From: Rubrimonas sp036770645
GTDB taxonomy: Bacteria; Pseudomonadota; Alphaproteobacteria; Rhodobacterales; Rhodobacteraceae
DNA: 23,200 nt
Assembly (NCBI GenBank): GCA_036770645.1
Contig: DAIPIU010000044.1
Coordinates: forward strand, 1-23,200
Direction: 5' to 3'
In this document: in pieces, positions 8,656 to 16,060 of the stretch
Position numbering within the stretch: position 1 is the stretch's first letter
Layout: each line of letters opens with the position of its first letter
Position numbers and translations under genes: made by a program
Notes under the pieces: model-generated
Seen by the model: only the letters and a program-made list of their open reading frames with translations
What the model was told of the DNA's origin: nothing
Database searches by the model: none

Positions 8656-9531
8656 ATGCGGGACGAGTCGCATCTGGACTATCCGGACGTCGATGCGCCG
8701 CCGCGGCGCAGCCGATGGGCTGTGGCCCTTGGCGGGGTGGCGGCGCTGGCGCTGCTGGCGGGCGCGGTCGTCTGGACCTATCGCCTCGGCGTGCGCGACC
8801 CGCAGGACGTGCCGGTGATCCGCGCCGCCACGGGCGGCCACAAGGCGCGCCCCGAGGACCCCGGCGGCGCGACCTTCGCCCATCAGGGCATGGGCATCTA
8901 TGCCGCGATGCGCGGCGAGACCCCGGGCGCGGGCCCCGGGGCGGCGGGCATGGCCTTCGCGCCGCCGCCCGAGCCGCTCGCCCCGGAGGACGAGCCCGCC
9001 GCGGCGCTCGCCGGGCAGGACATGGCGCCGCCGGTCGCGCCGATCCCCGAGGGGCCGAGCGAGATCGACCTGCTGGTGGCGGCCGTGCAGGCCGGGCTGG
9101 GCGTTTCCGCGGATGCGCCCGAGGCCCCGCCGCCGGCGCCCCCTGCGGTGGGGGAGGCGTTGCCCGAGGCCCCGGTCAGCGTGCGCGCCGCCCCGCCGCG
9201 GCCCGCACCGCCCGCCCCCACCGGAACACCCGCCGGGACGGCCCGCGCGACGGCCGCCGCGCCATCCCCGGCGGGCGCGCCGCAGGCCGTCGCGGCCGTC
9301 CAGCTCGGGGCCTACCTCTCCGAGGATGCCGCGCGCACGATGTGGGGCGAGATCCGCCGCCGCACCGGCGATCTGCTGGGCGGGCGCGAGCCGGCCTTCG
9401 CGGCCATCCCGCGCGGCGACCGCATGCTGGTCGGCCTGCGGACGGTGGGCTTCGCCGATGCGGAGGAGGCGCGCGCCCTGTGCGCCGCGCTCAAGGCCCG
9501 GGGGGAGGAGTGCTTTGTCACCCTTCCCTGA
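8656..9531 (+). CDS. SPOR-domain inner-membrane protein
   Basis: A 291-residue single-pass protein with a short cytoplasmic N-terminus, one membrane helix (about residues 21–43), a long Pro/Ala/Glu-rich periplasmic linker (about 80–210) and a C-terminal SPOR domain (about 215–291, starting AVQLGAYLSEDAA and ending ALKARGEECFVTLP). SPOR domains bind denuded peptidoglycan glycans at division sites, so a septal or wall-associated role is likely. The domain has the expected pattern of an opening QLGAY strand and closing ARALC helix plus strand. It starts 94 bases after argS and overlaps the next gene, nagZ, by 17 bases, which ties it to peptidoglycan turnover. No clear ribosome site precedes the ATG at 8656, and there is no in-frame alternative back to the argS stop. 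The linker is of low complexity and its sequence carries no family information. Confidence 0.9.
   Translation: MRDESHLDYPDVDAPPRRSRWAVALGGVAALALLAGAVVWTYRLGVRDPQDVPVIRAATGGHKARPEDPGGATFAHQGMGIYAAMRGETPGAGPGAAGMAFAPPPEPLAPEDEPAAALAGQDMAPPVAPIPEGPSEIDLLVAAVQAGLGVSADAPEAPPPAPPAVGEALPEAPVSVRAAPPRPAPPAPTGTPAGTARATAAAPSPAGAPQAVAAVQLGAYLSEDAARTMWGEIRRRTGDLLGGREPAFAAIPRGDRMLVGLRTVGFADAEEARALCAALKARGEECFVTLP
9501..9510 (+). promoter_or_regulatory. Strong ribosome-binding site deciding a TTG start for nagZ
   Basis: GGGGGAGGAG inside the end of the SPOR gene lies 4 bases before TTG at 9515. The nagZ frame has no ATG or GTG between here and its first conserved residues, so this site decides the start. 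Confidence 0.7.
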
Positions 9532-10555
9532 CCCCGCCCCCGATCCGCATCCGGGCCCGCGCGCCGCGATCTTCGGCCTGTCCGGCCCGGTGCCGACCGC
9601 CGCCGAGCGCGCCTTCTTCGCCGAGGCCGACCCCTGGGGCTTCATCCTGTTCGCGCGCAACATCGAGACCCCGGCGCAGGTCGCCGCCCTGACGGCGGAG
9701 CTGCGCGCGACGGTCGGTCGCGACGCGCCGGTGCTGATCGACCAGGAGGGCGGGCGGGTCCAGCGCCTGCGCCCGCCGCACTGGCGCGCCTGGCCCGACC
9801 CGCGCCCGCTGTGCGAGGCGCTGTCCGAGGCCGACGCCGACGCGATGCTGCGCCTGCGCTACCGCCTGATCGCGCATGAGCTGCGCGCGGTCGGGATCGA
9901 CGCGAACTGCGCGCCGCTGCTCGACCTGCCCGCCGCCGGCGCGCACCCGATCATCGGCGACCGCGCCTATGGCACGGATCCCGCCCGCGTCGCGCGGCTG
10001 GGGGGCGCGGTGCGCGCGGGGATGGCGGCGGGCGGCGTGGCGGCCGTGGCCAAGCACGTCCCCGGCCATGGCCGCGCCGATGTCGACAGCCACCACGCCC
10101 TGCCGCGCGTCGCCGCCCCGCGCGCCCTGCTCAACGCCACCGATTTCGCGCCGTTCCGCGCCCATGCCGACGCGCCGATGGCGATGACCGCGCATGTGGT
10201 GTTCGAGGCTGTGGACCTGGACGCCTGCGCCACCTTCTCGCCCGCGGTGATCCGCCTGATCCGCGACGACCTGCGCATGACGGGCCTGCTGATGAGCGAC
10301 GACCTCGGGATGGGCGCGCTCGACGGCCCCGTGGGCGCGCGCGCGGCGAGGGCGCTGGCGGCGGGCTGCGACATCGCCCTGCACTGCGACGGCGCGATGG
10401 CGGACATGGAGGCCGTGGCGGCATCGGCGCCGCGCCTGTCCGGCCCGGCGCTGGCCCGCGCGCGCGCCGCGGAGGCCGCCCGCGGCGCGCCGCAGCCCTT
10501 CGACCCGGAAGCGGCCGAGGCAGCGCTGGCCCGCATCGGCGGCGTGCATGCCTGA
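9515..10555 (+). CDS. nagZ: Beta-N-acetylhexosaminidase (glycoside hydrolase family 3)
   Basis: A 346-residue cytoplasmic enzyme that removes N-acetylglucosamine from GlcNAc-anhydroMurNAc peptides imported during peptidoglycan recycling. Family 3 motifs are present in order: GFILFARNI, the substrate loop with DQEGGRV (76–82), KHVPGHGRADVDSH (180–193, catalytic-dyad His193) and the nucleophile in SDDLGMGAL (Asp262). The product affects AmpR-type beta-lactamase signalling in some Gram-negatives, although no ampC/ampR is seen here. The start is the TTG at 9515 with a very strong ribosome site, overlapping the SPOR gene by 17 bases. Its own end overlaps scpA by 8 bases. The C-terminal part is somewhat short after the nucleophile but within the family range. 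Confidence 0.95.
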   Translation: MSPFPDPAPDPHPGPRAAIFGLSGPVPTAAERAFFAEADPWGFILFARNIETPAQVAALTAELRATVGRDAPVLIDQEGGRVQRLRPPHWRAWPDPRPLCEALSEADADAMLRLRYRLIAHELRAVGIDANCAPLLDLPAAGAHPIIGDRAYGTDPARVARLGGAVRAGMAAGGVAAVAKHVPGHGRADVDSHHALPRVAAPRALLNATDFAPFRAHADAPMAMTAHVVFEAVDLDACATFSPAVIRLIRDDLRMTGLLMSDDLGMGALDGPVGARAARALAAGCDIALHCDGAMADMEAVAASAPRLSGPALARARAAEAARGAPQPFDPEAAEAALARIGGVHA

Positions 10556-11321
10556 GGATTTCGCCCCCGGGCCCAATGCCGGCACCTCCGAGGCGCTGCT
10601 CGTCGATGTCGGGGGGTTCGAGGGGCCGCTCGACCTGCTGCTGACGCTCGCCCAGTCGCAGAAGGTAGACCTGCGCCGCATCTCGATCCTGGCGCTGGCC
10701 GAGCAGTATCTCGCCTTCGTCGCCGAGGCCCGGCGCCTGCGCATCGAGCTGGCGGCCGATTACCTGGTGATGGCGGCCTGGCTCGCGTTCCTGAAGTCGC
10801 GCCTGCTGCTGCCCGCGCCGAAGGGGGCGGAGGGGCCTGACGCCGAGACGCTGGCGGCGCGGCTGGCCGAGCGGCTCGCGCACCTGGAGGCGGTGCGCCG
10901 CGCCGCCGCCCTGCTGATGGCGCGCGACCGGCTGGGGATCGAGGTGTTCGCGCGCGGCGCGCCCGAGGCCCCGCCGCCGGCCGCGCCCGGGGGATGGACC
11001 GCGACGCTGGCCGACCTGCTGCGCGCCTATGCGGCCATCCGCGCCCGCGGGGCCTATGCGCCGCTGCATCTGGAGCGCCCGCCGATCCTGACGCTGGACG
11101 AGGCCTTCGCCCGGCTGTCTGCGGCGCTGGGCTGCGCGCCCGACTGGACCGACCTGGCGGCGTTCCTGCCCGAGGACTGGCGCGACAGCCCCGCGCGGCG
11201 GCGCAGCGCGGCGGCCTCGACCTTCGTCGCCGCGCTGGAGCTTGCCCGGCGCGGCGCGGTCGAGCTGTCGCAGGCGGCGCCCTTCGCGCCCCTGCGCCTG
11301 CGCGCCCGGCAGCCGGGGTGA
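10548..11321 (+). CDS. scpA: Segregation and condensation protein A (kleisin)
   Basis: A 257-residue kleisin that bridges the SMC dimer and ScpB in the bacterial condensin complex, which compacts and separates the chromosome. The N-terminal SMC-neck-binding motif is clear: VGGFEGPLDLLLTLAQSQKV (about 22–41), followed by AEQYLAF and DYLVMAAWLAFLKSRLLLP. A variable middle precedes a C-terminal winged-helix region ending near residue 257. The ATG at 10548 lies within the last codons of nagZ (8-base overlap), and scpB begins on the scpA stop codon, so the three genes are very likely translated together. No smc gene is in the window. Length is at the usual value for alphaproteobacteria. Confidence 0.95.
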   Translation: MPEDFAPGPNAGTSEALLVDVGGFEGPLDLLLTLAQSQKVDLRRISILALAEQYLAFVAEARRLRIELAADYLVMAAWLAFLKSRLLLPAPKGAEGPDAETLAARLAERLAHLEAVRRAAALLMARDRLGIEVFARGAPEAPPPAAPGGWTATLADLLRAYAAIRARGAYAPLHLERPPILTLDEAFARLSAALGCAPDWTDLAAFLPEDWRDSPARRRSAAASTFVAALELARRGAVELSQAAPFAPLRLRARQPG

Positions 11322-11941
11322 GCGGGGCGGAGGAGGGCCGGGCCGACCTCGGCGCGCTGTTCGGCGCGCCCTCGGATGTCGAGCAGGAACGCATGGTAGA
11401 GGCGCTGCTGTTCGCCGCCGCGGCGCCCCTGACCGTCGCGGAGCTTTCCCGCCGCATGCCCGAGGGGGCCGACCCGGCCGCCGCGCTGGCGCGGCTCGGC
11501 GCGCGCCATGCGGGCCGCGGGGTCGAGCTGCGCCGCATCGGCGACGCCTACGCCTTCCGCACCGCCCCGGACCTCGGCTTCCTGATGCGGGCCGAGGCCG
11601 CCGAGCCGCGCCGGCTGTCGCGCGCCGCGGTCGAGACGCTGGCCATCATCGCCTACCATCAGCCGGTCACCCGCGCCGAGATCGAGGAGATCCGCGGCGT
11701 CGCCGTTTCGAAGGGCACGCTCGACCTGCTGATCGAGCTGCAATGGATCCGCTTCGGCCGCCGCCGCCAGTCGCCCGGCCGCCCGGCGACCTTCGTGACG
11801 ACCCGCGCCTTCCTCGACCATTTCGGGCTGGAATCGCCGCTGGACCTGCCGGGGCTGCGCGAGCTGCGCGCCGCGGGCCTGTCCGGCCCCGGGGACGAGG
11901 CCGGGCTGCCGCTGGGCGGGGACGACCCCGACGAGGCCTGA
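11318..11941 (+). CDS. scpB: Segregation and condensation protein B
   Basis: A 207-residue winged-helix protein, the dimeric partner of ScpA in the SMC–ScpAB condensin. The N-terminal helix reads ERMVEALLFAAAAPLTVAEL. The second winged helix (about 97–170) holds the most conserved stretch, LSRAAVETLAIIAYHQPVTR followed by AEIEEIRGVAVSKGTLDLL and GRPATFVTT. Translation most likely starts at the GTG at 11318, giving MSGAEEGRADLG; this GTG overlaps the scpA stop (GTGA), a standard coupling arrangement. The frame is open further upstream, but that part lies within scpA. The C-terminus is acidic and short. It ends 12 bases before the stop of the convergent chemoreceptor gene. Confidence 0.94.
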   Translation: MSGAEEGRADLGALFGAPSDVEQERMVEALLFAAAAPLTVAELSRRMPEGADPAAALARLGARHAGRGVELRRIGDAYAFRTAPDLGFLMRAEAAEPRRLSRAAVETLAIIAYHQPVTRAEIEEIRGVAVSKGTLDLLIELQWIRFGRRRQSPGRPATFVTTRAFLDHFGLESPLDLPGLRELRAAGLSGPGDEAGLPLGGDDPDEA

Positions 11942-11944
11942 CGC

Positions 11945-11963
11945 CGCCGCCGATCAGGCGGCG
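11945..11963. terminator. Two-way hairpin between scpB and the second chemoreceptor gene
   Basis: CGCCGCC at 11945–11951 and GGCGGCG at 11957–11963 form a perfect 7-bp stem with a 5-base loop that contains the chemoreceptor stop codon (11954–11956). It lies 3 bases after the scpB stop. There is no T-tract on either side. Confidence 0.5.
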
Positions 11964-14179
11964 CGGCGCGCCGCGCGCGCCGGCCCGTCGCCGGTGGACA
12001 TGCGGCCCGCCATCGCCTCGAGCCGCGCCGTCTCGTCCATCAGGGCGCGCACCACCGCCTCGGACTGGTCGGCGATGCGCGCGTTCTCCTGCGTCGCCTG
12101 ATCGAGCGTCGCGACCGCCTGCGTCACCTCGCGCACGCCGAGCGCCTGCTCGCGGCTGGCGGCGGAGATGTTGGCGATCATCGCCTCCAGCGCCCCGATC
12201 TGCTCGACCACCGCCGTCAGGCGCTCGCGCGCGCCGCCGACCTTGGCCACGCCCGCGCGCACCGCGCTGCGGCTTTCGGTGGTCAGCTCCGCGATCCGGC
12301 TGGCGGCGGAAGATGCGTTCTGGGCCAGCGTGCGCACCTCCGCGGCGACGACCGCGAAGCCGCGCCCCGCGTCGCCCGCCCGGGCCGCCTCGACCGCGGC
12401 GTTCAGCGCAAGGAGGTTGGTCTGCATGGCGATCGATTCGATCAGCCCGGTGATGTCGGCGATCTTGCCGGCGCTGCCCGCGATGGTCTCCATCTGGGCC
12501 ACCAGGTCGTCGATGTCGCTCTGCGAGGCGCGCGAGCCCTCGCCGACCGCCAGCGCGCGCTGCTTGGCGTCGTCGGCGATCTGGGCGTTCGAGGCCACGG
12601 TGGTGGACATCTGCTCCATGGTGGCCGAGGTCTGCTCGAGCGAGGCCGCCTGGCTCGAGGCCCGGTCCGCGACCCCGTGGGTGCTTGCGGCGATCTCCTG
12701 CGCCGTGCGCCGCAGCGCGCCCACGGCGTCGGCCACGCCGCCCAGAAGCTCCTCCAGCATCGCGGCGGTGGCGTTCACGTCCTGCTCGAGCGCGGCGAAG
12801 GCCCCCTTGTGGCCGGTGGCCATGCGCCGCGACAGGTCGCCCCGCGCCAGCGCCGACAGCACGCCGCGCACCTCCTCGACGCTGTCCTGCACCGAGGCCG
12901 CGAGCCGGTTCACGCCTTCGCCCAGCGCGTCGAGTTCGGCCTCGCCGAAATCGCAGCGCACCCGCGCCGCGAGATCCCCCCCCGCCGCCGCCTCGACCAC
13001 GTCGCCGATCGAGGCGCGCAGCCGCGACAGCATCGCCGCCCGCGCCGCCGCGGCCTCGGCCTGCGCCGCCTCCTGCGCCGCGCGCAGCCGCGCCACCTCG
13101 GCCGCGTTGTCGCGGAACACCGCCAGCGCGCGGGCCATGGCGCCGATCTCGTCGCGCCGGCCCTCGCCCGCGATGGGGCTGTCGAGATCGCCCGCCGCCA
13201 CGCCCGCCATGCGCCGGCCCAGCGCCGAAAGCTGGCCGCCGATGCCGCGCGCGAACAGCCAGCCCAGAAGCATCGCCGCCGCCAGCGCCCCGGCGGCCGC
13301 CAGCGCCGCGTCCCGGCGCGTCTGCGCGGCGGTGGCCTCGAAGGCCGCGAGCGAGACCATCAGATGCGCGGCGCCCGCGACCTCGCCGGCGTAGTCGAGG
13401 ATCGGCCGCGCGAGGCCCGCATGGGGCACGCCGGCCACGACGGTCTCGGTCGCGACGGTCTCGCCCGCGCGCAGCTTCGCCAGCGCGGCGGCGTCGAGGA
13501 GCGGCGCCCCGTCGAAGGTCGCCGCGGCGCGCGACTGCGCCGCGTCGGCCGCCGCGTAGGTCGCGACGTCGGCGCTGGGGAAGAAGTAGAACTCGGCCTC
13601 CGCCGCCGCGCCCGCCACCACGCGCTCGAAGAAGCCGCCGTCGAAGGCCATGCCGTATTCGAGGCTGCCGACATGCGCGCCCGCATGGCTGACCGGGTGC
13701 ACGGCCCGCACGCCGAGGCCGCCCCGCCCGCGCTCGAGCCCCGCCACCAGCGCCTGCCGCGCGTTGGCCGCGACCACCGTGGCGCGGAAGCCCGACAGGT
13801 CGTCGCCGAAGCTTTCGGGCTTGTGCGAGCGGAAGAAGGCGGTGGCGTCGGGCAGGTGGAACTGCACCTGCGCGACGCCGTGGCGCTGTTTCAGGGCCTC
13901 GAAGCCGGGCGCGAACTCGGCCGCGAGCCGCGCGCGGTCGCCCCCGGCCATCGCCTCTCCGACGAAGGGTTGCAGGGCCGTGGCGGCGGCGAGGCTCGAC
14001 GCCTCGTCCACCGCCGCCGCGAGCGCCGCGTCGAAGCGCAGCGACAGGGCCGAGACGGCCTGGTCGGCCGCCTGCCGGGCAAGCCTCTCGGCCCCCATCG
14101 TCATGGGGATGCCGATCGCCAGCCCCGCCACCACGGCGACGGCGGCGATGGCGGCGAGGATGCGCGCGCGCAGGGACAT
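11954..14179 (-). CDS. Methyl-accepting chemotaxis protein with large Cache-type sensor
   Basis: A 741-residue chemoreceptor with membrane helices at about residues 7–27 and 290–312. The roughly 260-residue periplasmic part between them contains FHLPDATAFFRSHKPESFGD (about 107–126) and a GRGGLGVRAVHPV segment, a pattern I associate with the double-Cache (dCache_3-like) sensors. Three HAMP-like units follow (VAAGDLDSP, AAGGDLAAR, LARGDLSRR), then the signalling domain with the CheA/CheW-binding hairpin at about 585–620 (MQTNLLALNAAVEAARAGDA onward). The tail is Arg/Ala-rich without a CheR-docking pentapeptide. GGAGG lies 5 bases before the ATG at 14179, fixing the start. Its HAMP/signalling half resembles that of the chemoreceptor at 1202–3115, so the two are probably paralogues with different sensors. 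The ligand is unknown. Confidence 0.94.
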   Translation of the reverse strand: MSLRARILAAIAAVAVVAGLAIGIPMTMGAERLARQAADQAVSALSLRFDAALAAAVDEASSLAAATALQPFVGEAMAGGDRARLAAEFAPGFEALKQRHGVAQVQFHLPDATAFFRSHKPESFGDDLSGFRATVVAANARQALVAGLERGRGGLGVRAVHPVSHAGAHVGSLEYGMAFDGGFFERVVAGAAAEAEFYFFPSADVATYAAADAAQSRAAATFDGAPLLDAAALAKLRAGETVATETVVAGVPHAGLARPILDYAGEVAGAAHLMVSLAAFEATAAQTRRDAALAAAGALAAAMLLGWLFARGIGGQLSALGRRMAGVAAGDLDSPIAGEGRRDEIGAMARALAVFRDNAAEVARLRAAQEAAQAEAAAARAAMLSRLRASIGDVVEAAAGGDLAARVRCDFGEAELDALGEGVNRLAASVQDSVEEVRGVLSALARGDLSRRMATGHKGAFAALEQDVNATAAMLEELLGGVADAVGALRRTAQEIAASTHGVADRASSQAASLEQTSATMEQMSTTVASNAQIADDAKQRALAVGEGSRASQSDIDDLVAQMETIAGSAGKIADITGLIESIAMQTNLLALNAAVEAARAGDAGRGFAVVAAEVRTLAQNASSAASRIAELTTESRSAVRAGVAKVGGARERLTAVVEQIGALEAMIANISAASREQALGVREVTQAVATLDQATQENARIADQSEAVVRALMDETARLEAMAGRMSTGDGPARAARRAA

Positions 14180-14300
14180 TCCGGCCTCCGGTTCAAGTCG
14201 CCTTGCACAACCGCTAGATCGCGAGGGTTGCCCAAGCGCGAACCGCGACGGGATTTCTACGCGTCCGCGATGTGATTGCGGACCGCCGGCCGGCCGGAAC

Positions 14301-14331
14301 GCGCGGCGGCGGCGCCCAGGGCGCCCCGCGC
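14301..14331 (-). terminator. Bulged GC hairpin downstream of tpiA, possible terminator
   Basis: Outer stem GCGCGG (14301–14306) with CCGCGC (14326–14331) and inner stem GGCGCC (14311–14316) with GGCGCC (14320–14325) enclose a 3-base loop, with a 4-base bulge. It lies 13 bases past the tpiA stop. The rest of the 165-base gap to the chemoreceptor gene shows only that gene's ribosome site. Confidence 0.35.
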
Positions 14332-14344
14332 GGCCGCGGGACGG

Positions 14345-15088
14345 TCAGGCCGCGGCGGCGATGGCCAGCAGGTCCGCCGCCCTGAGGCTGGCCCCGCCGA
14401 CCAGCGCGCCGTCGACATGGGCCACGGCGAAGATCTCGGCGGCGTTGCCGGGCTTGACCGAGCCGCCGTAGAGGATGCGCATGCCCGTCCCCTCGACCAC
14501 GCCCAGCAGTTCCCGCAGCCGTTCGCGGATGAAGCCGTGCACCTCGGCGATCTGCTCCACGGTGGGCGTGCGGCCCGTGCCGATGGCCCAGACCGGCTCA
14601 TAGGCGATGACGGTCGTGGCGGCGGTGGCCGAGGGCGGCACCGAGGCGTCGAGGCTGGCGCCGATGACCGCCAGCGTGTCGCCCGCGTCGCGCTCCGCCT
14701 CGGTCTCGCCGACGCAGATGATCGCGGTCAGTCCCGCGCGCCAGGCGGCTTCGGCCTTGGCGGCGACCATGGCGTCGGTCTCGGCATGGTCGGCCCGGCG
14801 TTCGGAATGGCCGACGATCACGGCTGCGGCCCCCGCGTCGCGAAGCATCTCGGCGGCGATGTCGCCGGTATGCGCGCCCGCTGCCTTCGCATGGCAGTCC
14901 TGCCCGCCGATGGCGACGCGGCCCCCCGCGGCGCGGGTGGCGAAGGTGGCGATCAGCGTGGCGGGAGGGCAGATCAGCAGGTCGCAGGGCGCCGCGGCCG
15001 AGCCTTCGATGGCCGCGTCGAGCTCGGCGACCGAGTCGCGCAGCCCGTTCATCTTCCAGTTCCCGGCGACGAGTTTGCGGCGGCCCAT
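14345..15088 (-). CDS. tpiA: Triose-phosphate isomerase
   Basis: A 247-residue TIM-barrel enzyme that interconverts dihydroxyacetone phosphate and glyceraldehyde 3-phosphate in glycolysis and gluconeogenesis. All catalytic elements are present: GNWKMNG with Lys12, GHSERR with His94, the general base Glu164 in AYEPVWAIGTG, and the phosphate loop YGGSVKPGN (207–215). Length matches the family. The ribosome site GGGGGAAG ends 6 bases before the ATG at 15088. The gene lies on the same strand as the SufA-type gene but 174 bases downstream of it, behind a possible terminator, so it probably has its own promoter. A CTTGCCGCGCTAACCC stretch at 15135–15150 on this strand is a weak candidate. Identity is secure. 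Confidence 0.98.
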   Translation of the reverse strand: MGRRKLVAGNWKMNGLRDSVAELDAAIEGSAAAPCDLLICPPATLIATFATRAAGGRVAIGGQDCHAKAAGAHTGDIAAEMLRDAGAAAVIVGHSERRADHAETDAMVAAKAEAAWRAGLTAIICVGETEAERDAGDTLAVIGASLDASVPPSATAATTVIAYEPVWAIGTGRTPTVEQIAEVHGFIRERLRELLGVVEGTGMRILYGGSVKPGNAAEIFAVAHVDGALVGGASLRAADLLAIAAAA

Positions 15089-15234
15089 GCTGACTTCCCC
15101 CGGAGGCGCGCGCCGCTCGGCCGGCGCGCCCCAAGGGTTAGCGCGGCAAGCGCCGCTCGCGCCAGAGCCGAGGCGAGGGCGCGGCTTGGGGGCCGTGCGG
15201 CCGCATGTCCCGGCCGACCGCGCGCAACGGCAGG

Positions 15235-15253
15235 CCCGGCGGCGCGCGCCGGG
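15235..15253 (-). terminator. GC hairpin downstream of the sufA-type gene, possible terminator
   Basis: CCCGGCG at 15235–15241 and CGCCGGG at 15247–15253 form a perfect 7-bp stem with a 5-base GCGCG loop, 9 bases past the stop of the SufA-type gene. No T-tract follows on the minus strand. The remainder of the gap to tpiA shows no gene. Confidence 0.35.
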
Positions 15254-15262
15254 AAGGCGCGG

Positions 15263-15613
15263 TCAGGGCTGCGCGAACTTGATCGATTCGCCGCAGCCGC
15301 AGGCCTCGACGACGTTGGGATTGTCGAACACGAAGCCGCTTTCGAGCACCGAACTCTTGTAGTCGATGCGCGAGCCGAACAGGAACATCTGCGCCATCGG
15401 CGCGATCAGCACCCGCGCGCCGTCCTGTTCCACGACCACGTCATGCGGCGCGACTTCGGTCGCGTGCTCCATGGTGTATTCCATGCCGGCGCAGCCGCCC
15501 TTCTTGACGCCGATCTTCAGCCCCTGCACCTCGCCGCCGTCCATCAGGGCGCAGATGCGCCGGACGGCGGCGTCGGTCAGCGTGACGGGGGGCTTGCCGG
15601 GTATGCCGAACAT
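15263..15613 (-). CDS. sufA: A-type Fe-S carrier protein (SufA/IscA/HesB family)
   Basis: A 116-residue HesB/IscA-type scaffold or carrier that receives an iron-sulfur cluster and passes it to client proteins in the cytoplasm. The three conserved cysteines are present: Cys41 in KKGGCAGMEY and Cys105 and Cys107 in the C-terminal ACGCGES. The core reads VTLTDAAVRRI at the start and FVFDNPN before the last cysteines, as in the family. It is the third gene of a minus-strand set (SufT, small membrane protein, this gene). A GAGGTGA ribosome site overlaps the stop of the preceding gene, only 9 bases from the ATG at 15613, so co-translation is likely. SufA is favoured over IscA or ErpA because sufT is adjacent, but these subfamilies are hard to separate by eye. 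Confidence 0.9.
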   Translation of the reverse strand: MFGIPGKPPVTLTDAAVRRICALMDGGEVQGLKIGVKKGGCAGMEYTMEHATEVAPHDVVVEQDGARVLIAPMAQMFLFGSRIDYKSSVLESGFVFDNPNVVEACGCGESIKFAQP

Positions 15614-15622
15614 CGTCTCACC

Positions 15623-16060
15623 TCATCCACCATTGTCGCGTCTGCGGTCGATCGCGACCGACATTTCTTCCAGCAACCGTTTCAGGCCGCCCAGTTTGGC
15701 CGCGAGCGCGTTGTCGATGGCGAGCGGGGGTGTCTCGCCTATAGCTTCGATGATATCGAGGGTCTCTCTCGCCGTCGTGCTCAGGCGCAGGAGATTATCG
15801 TCACGATCCGTGTGGTCGCGCGCGGTGCGCGCCAACGTGATCTCCATCCCTCTCAACCTGTCGTCGATGCCGGCCAGTCGCGTATCGATGGTTCCAAGTC
15901 GCTCGTTCGTTACGGAAATCGCCGTTTCCACGCCACGAAGCGCCTGATCGAAGGCGAAGTAAATGACACCGCCGGACACCACCGCGCCCACCAGCGCGGC
16001 CACTGCGGCACGGACTGCGACGTCCCGGACGAACGCCGCGATGCCGCCCGAGTCCACCAT
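15623..16060 (-). CDS. Unrecognised small membrane protein with coiled coil, between sufT and sufA
   Basis: I do not recognise this family. The protein is 145 residues from the ATG at 16060 (146 from GTG at 16063). It has one predicted membrane helix at about residues 17–37 (AAVAALVGAVVSGGVIYFAF) and then a long charged helical region with heptad-like spacing (RLGTIDTRLAGIDDRLRGME), which looks like a coiled coil. A second amphipathic helix runs to the end (LAAKLGGLKRLLEEMSVAID). No cysteine or catalytic motif is seen. The gene is tightly packed: its ATG overlaps the sufT stop by one base (TGATG) and sufA starts 9 bases after it ends. Its composition differs from its neighbours: 35–37 G+C per 60 bases in rows 15721–15780, 15841–15900 and 15901–15960, against 43 in row 15481–15540 inside sufA. 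It also uses codons such as ATA and ACA. This suggests recent acquisition; a function in Fe-S assembly is only implied by position. Confidence 0.75.
   Translation of the reverse strand: MVDSGGIAAFVRDVAVRAAVAALVGAVVSGGVIYFAFDQALRGVETAISVTNERLGTIDTRLAGIDDRLRGMEITLARTARDHTDRDDNLLRLSTTARETLDIIEAIGETPPLAIDNALAAKLGGLKRLLEEMSVAIDRRRDNGG

Noticed and set aside
4824..8657. A 1277-codon open frame on the minus strand across the Atm1-type and argS genes
   Set aside because: It is rich in Arg, Gln, His and Gly with no domain, and lies wholly opposite two genes with complete catalytic motifs. Long antisense frames are expected at this GC content.
15089..15262. Possible small RNA or gene between tpiA and the sufA-type gene
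   Set aside because: Only GC-rich palindromic sequence and a weak hairpin are visible, with no promoter-terminator pair.
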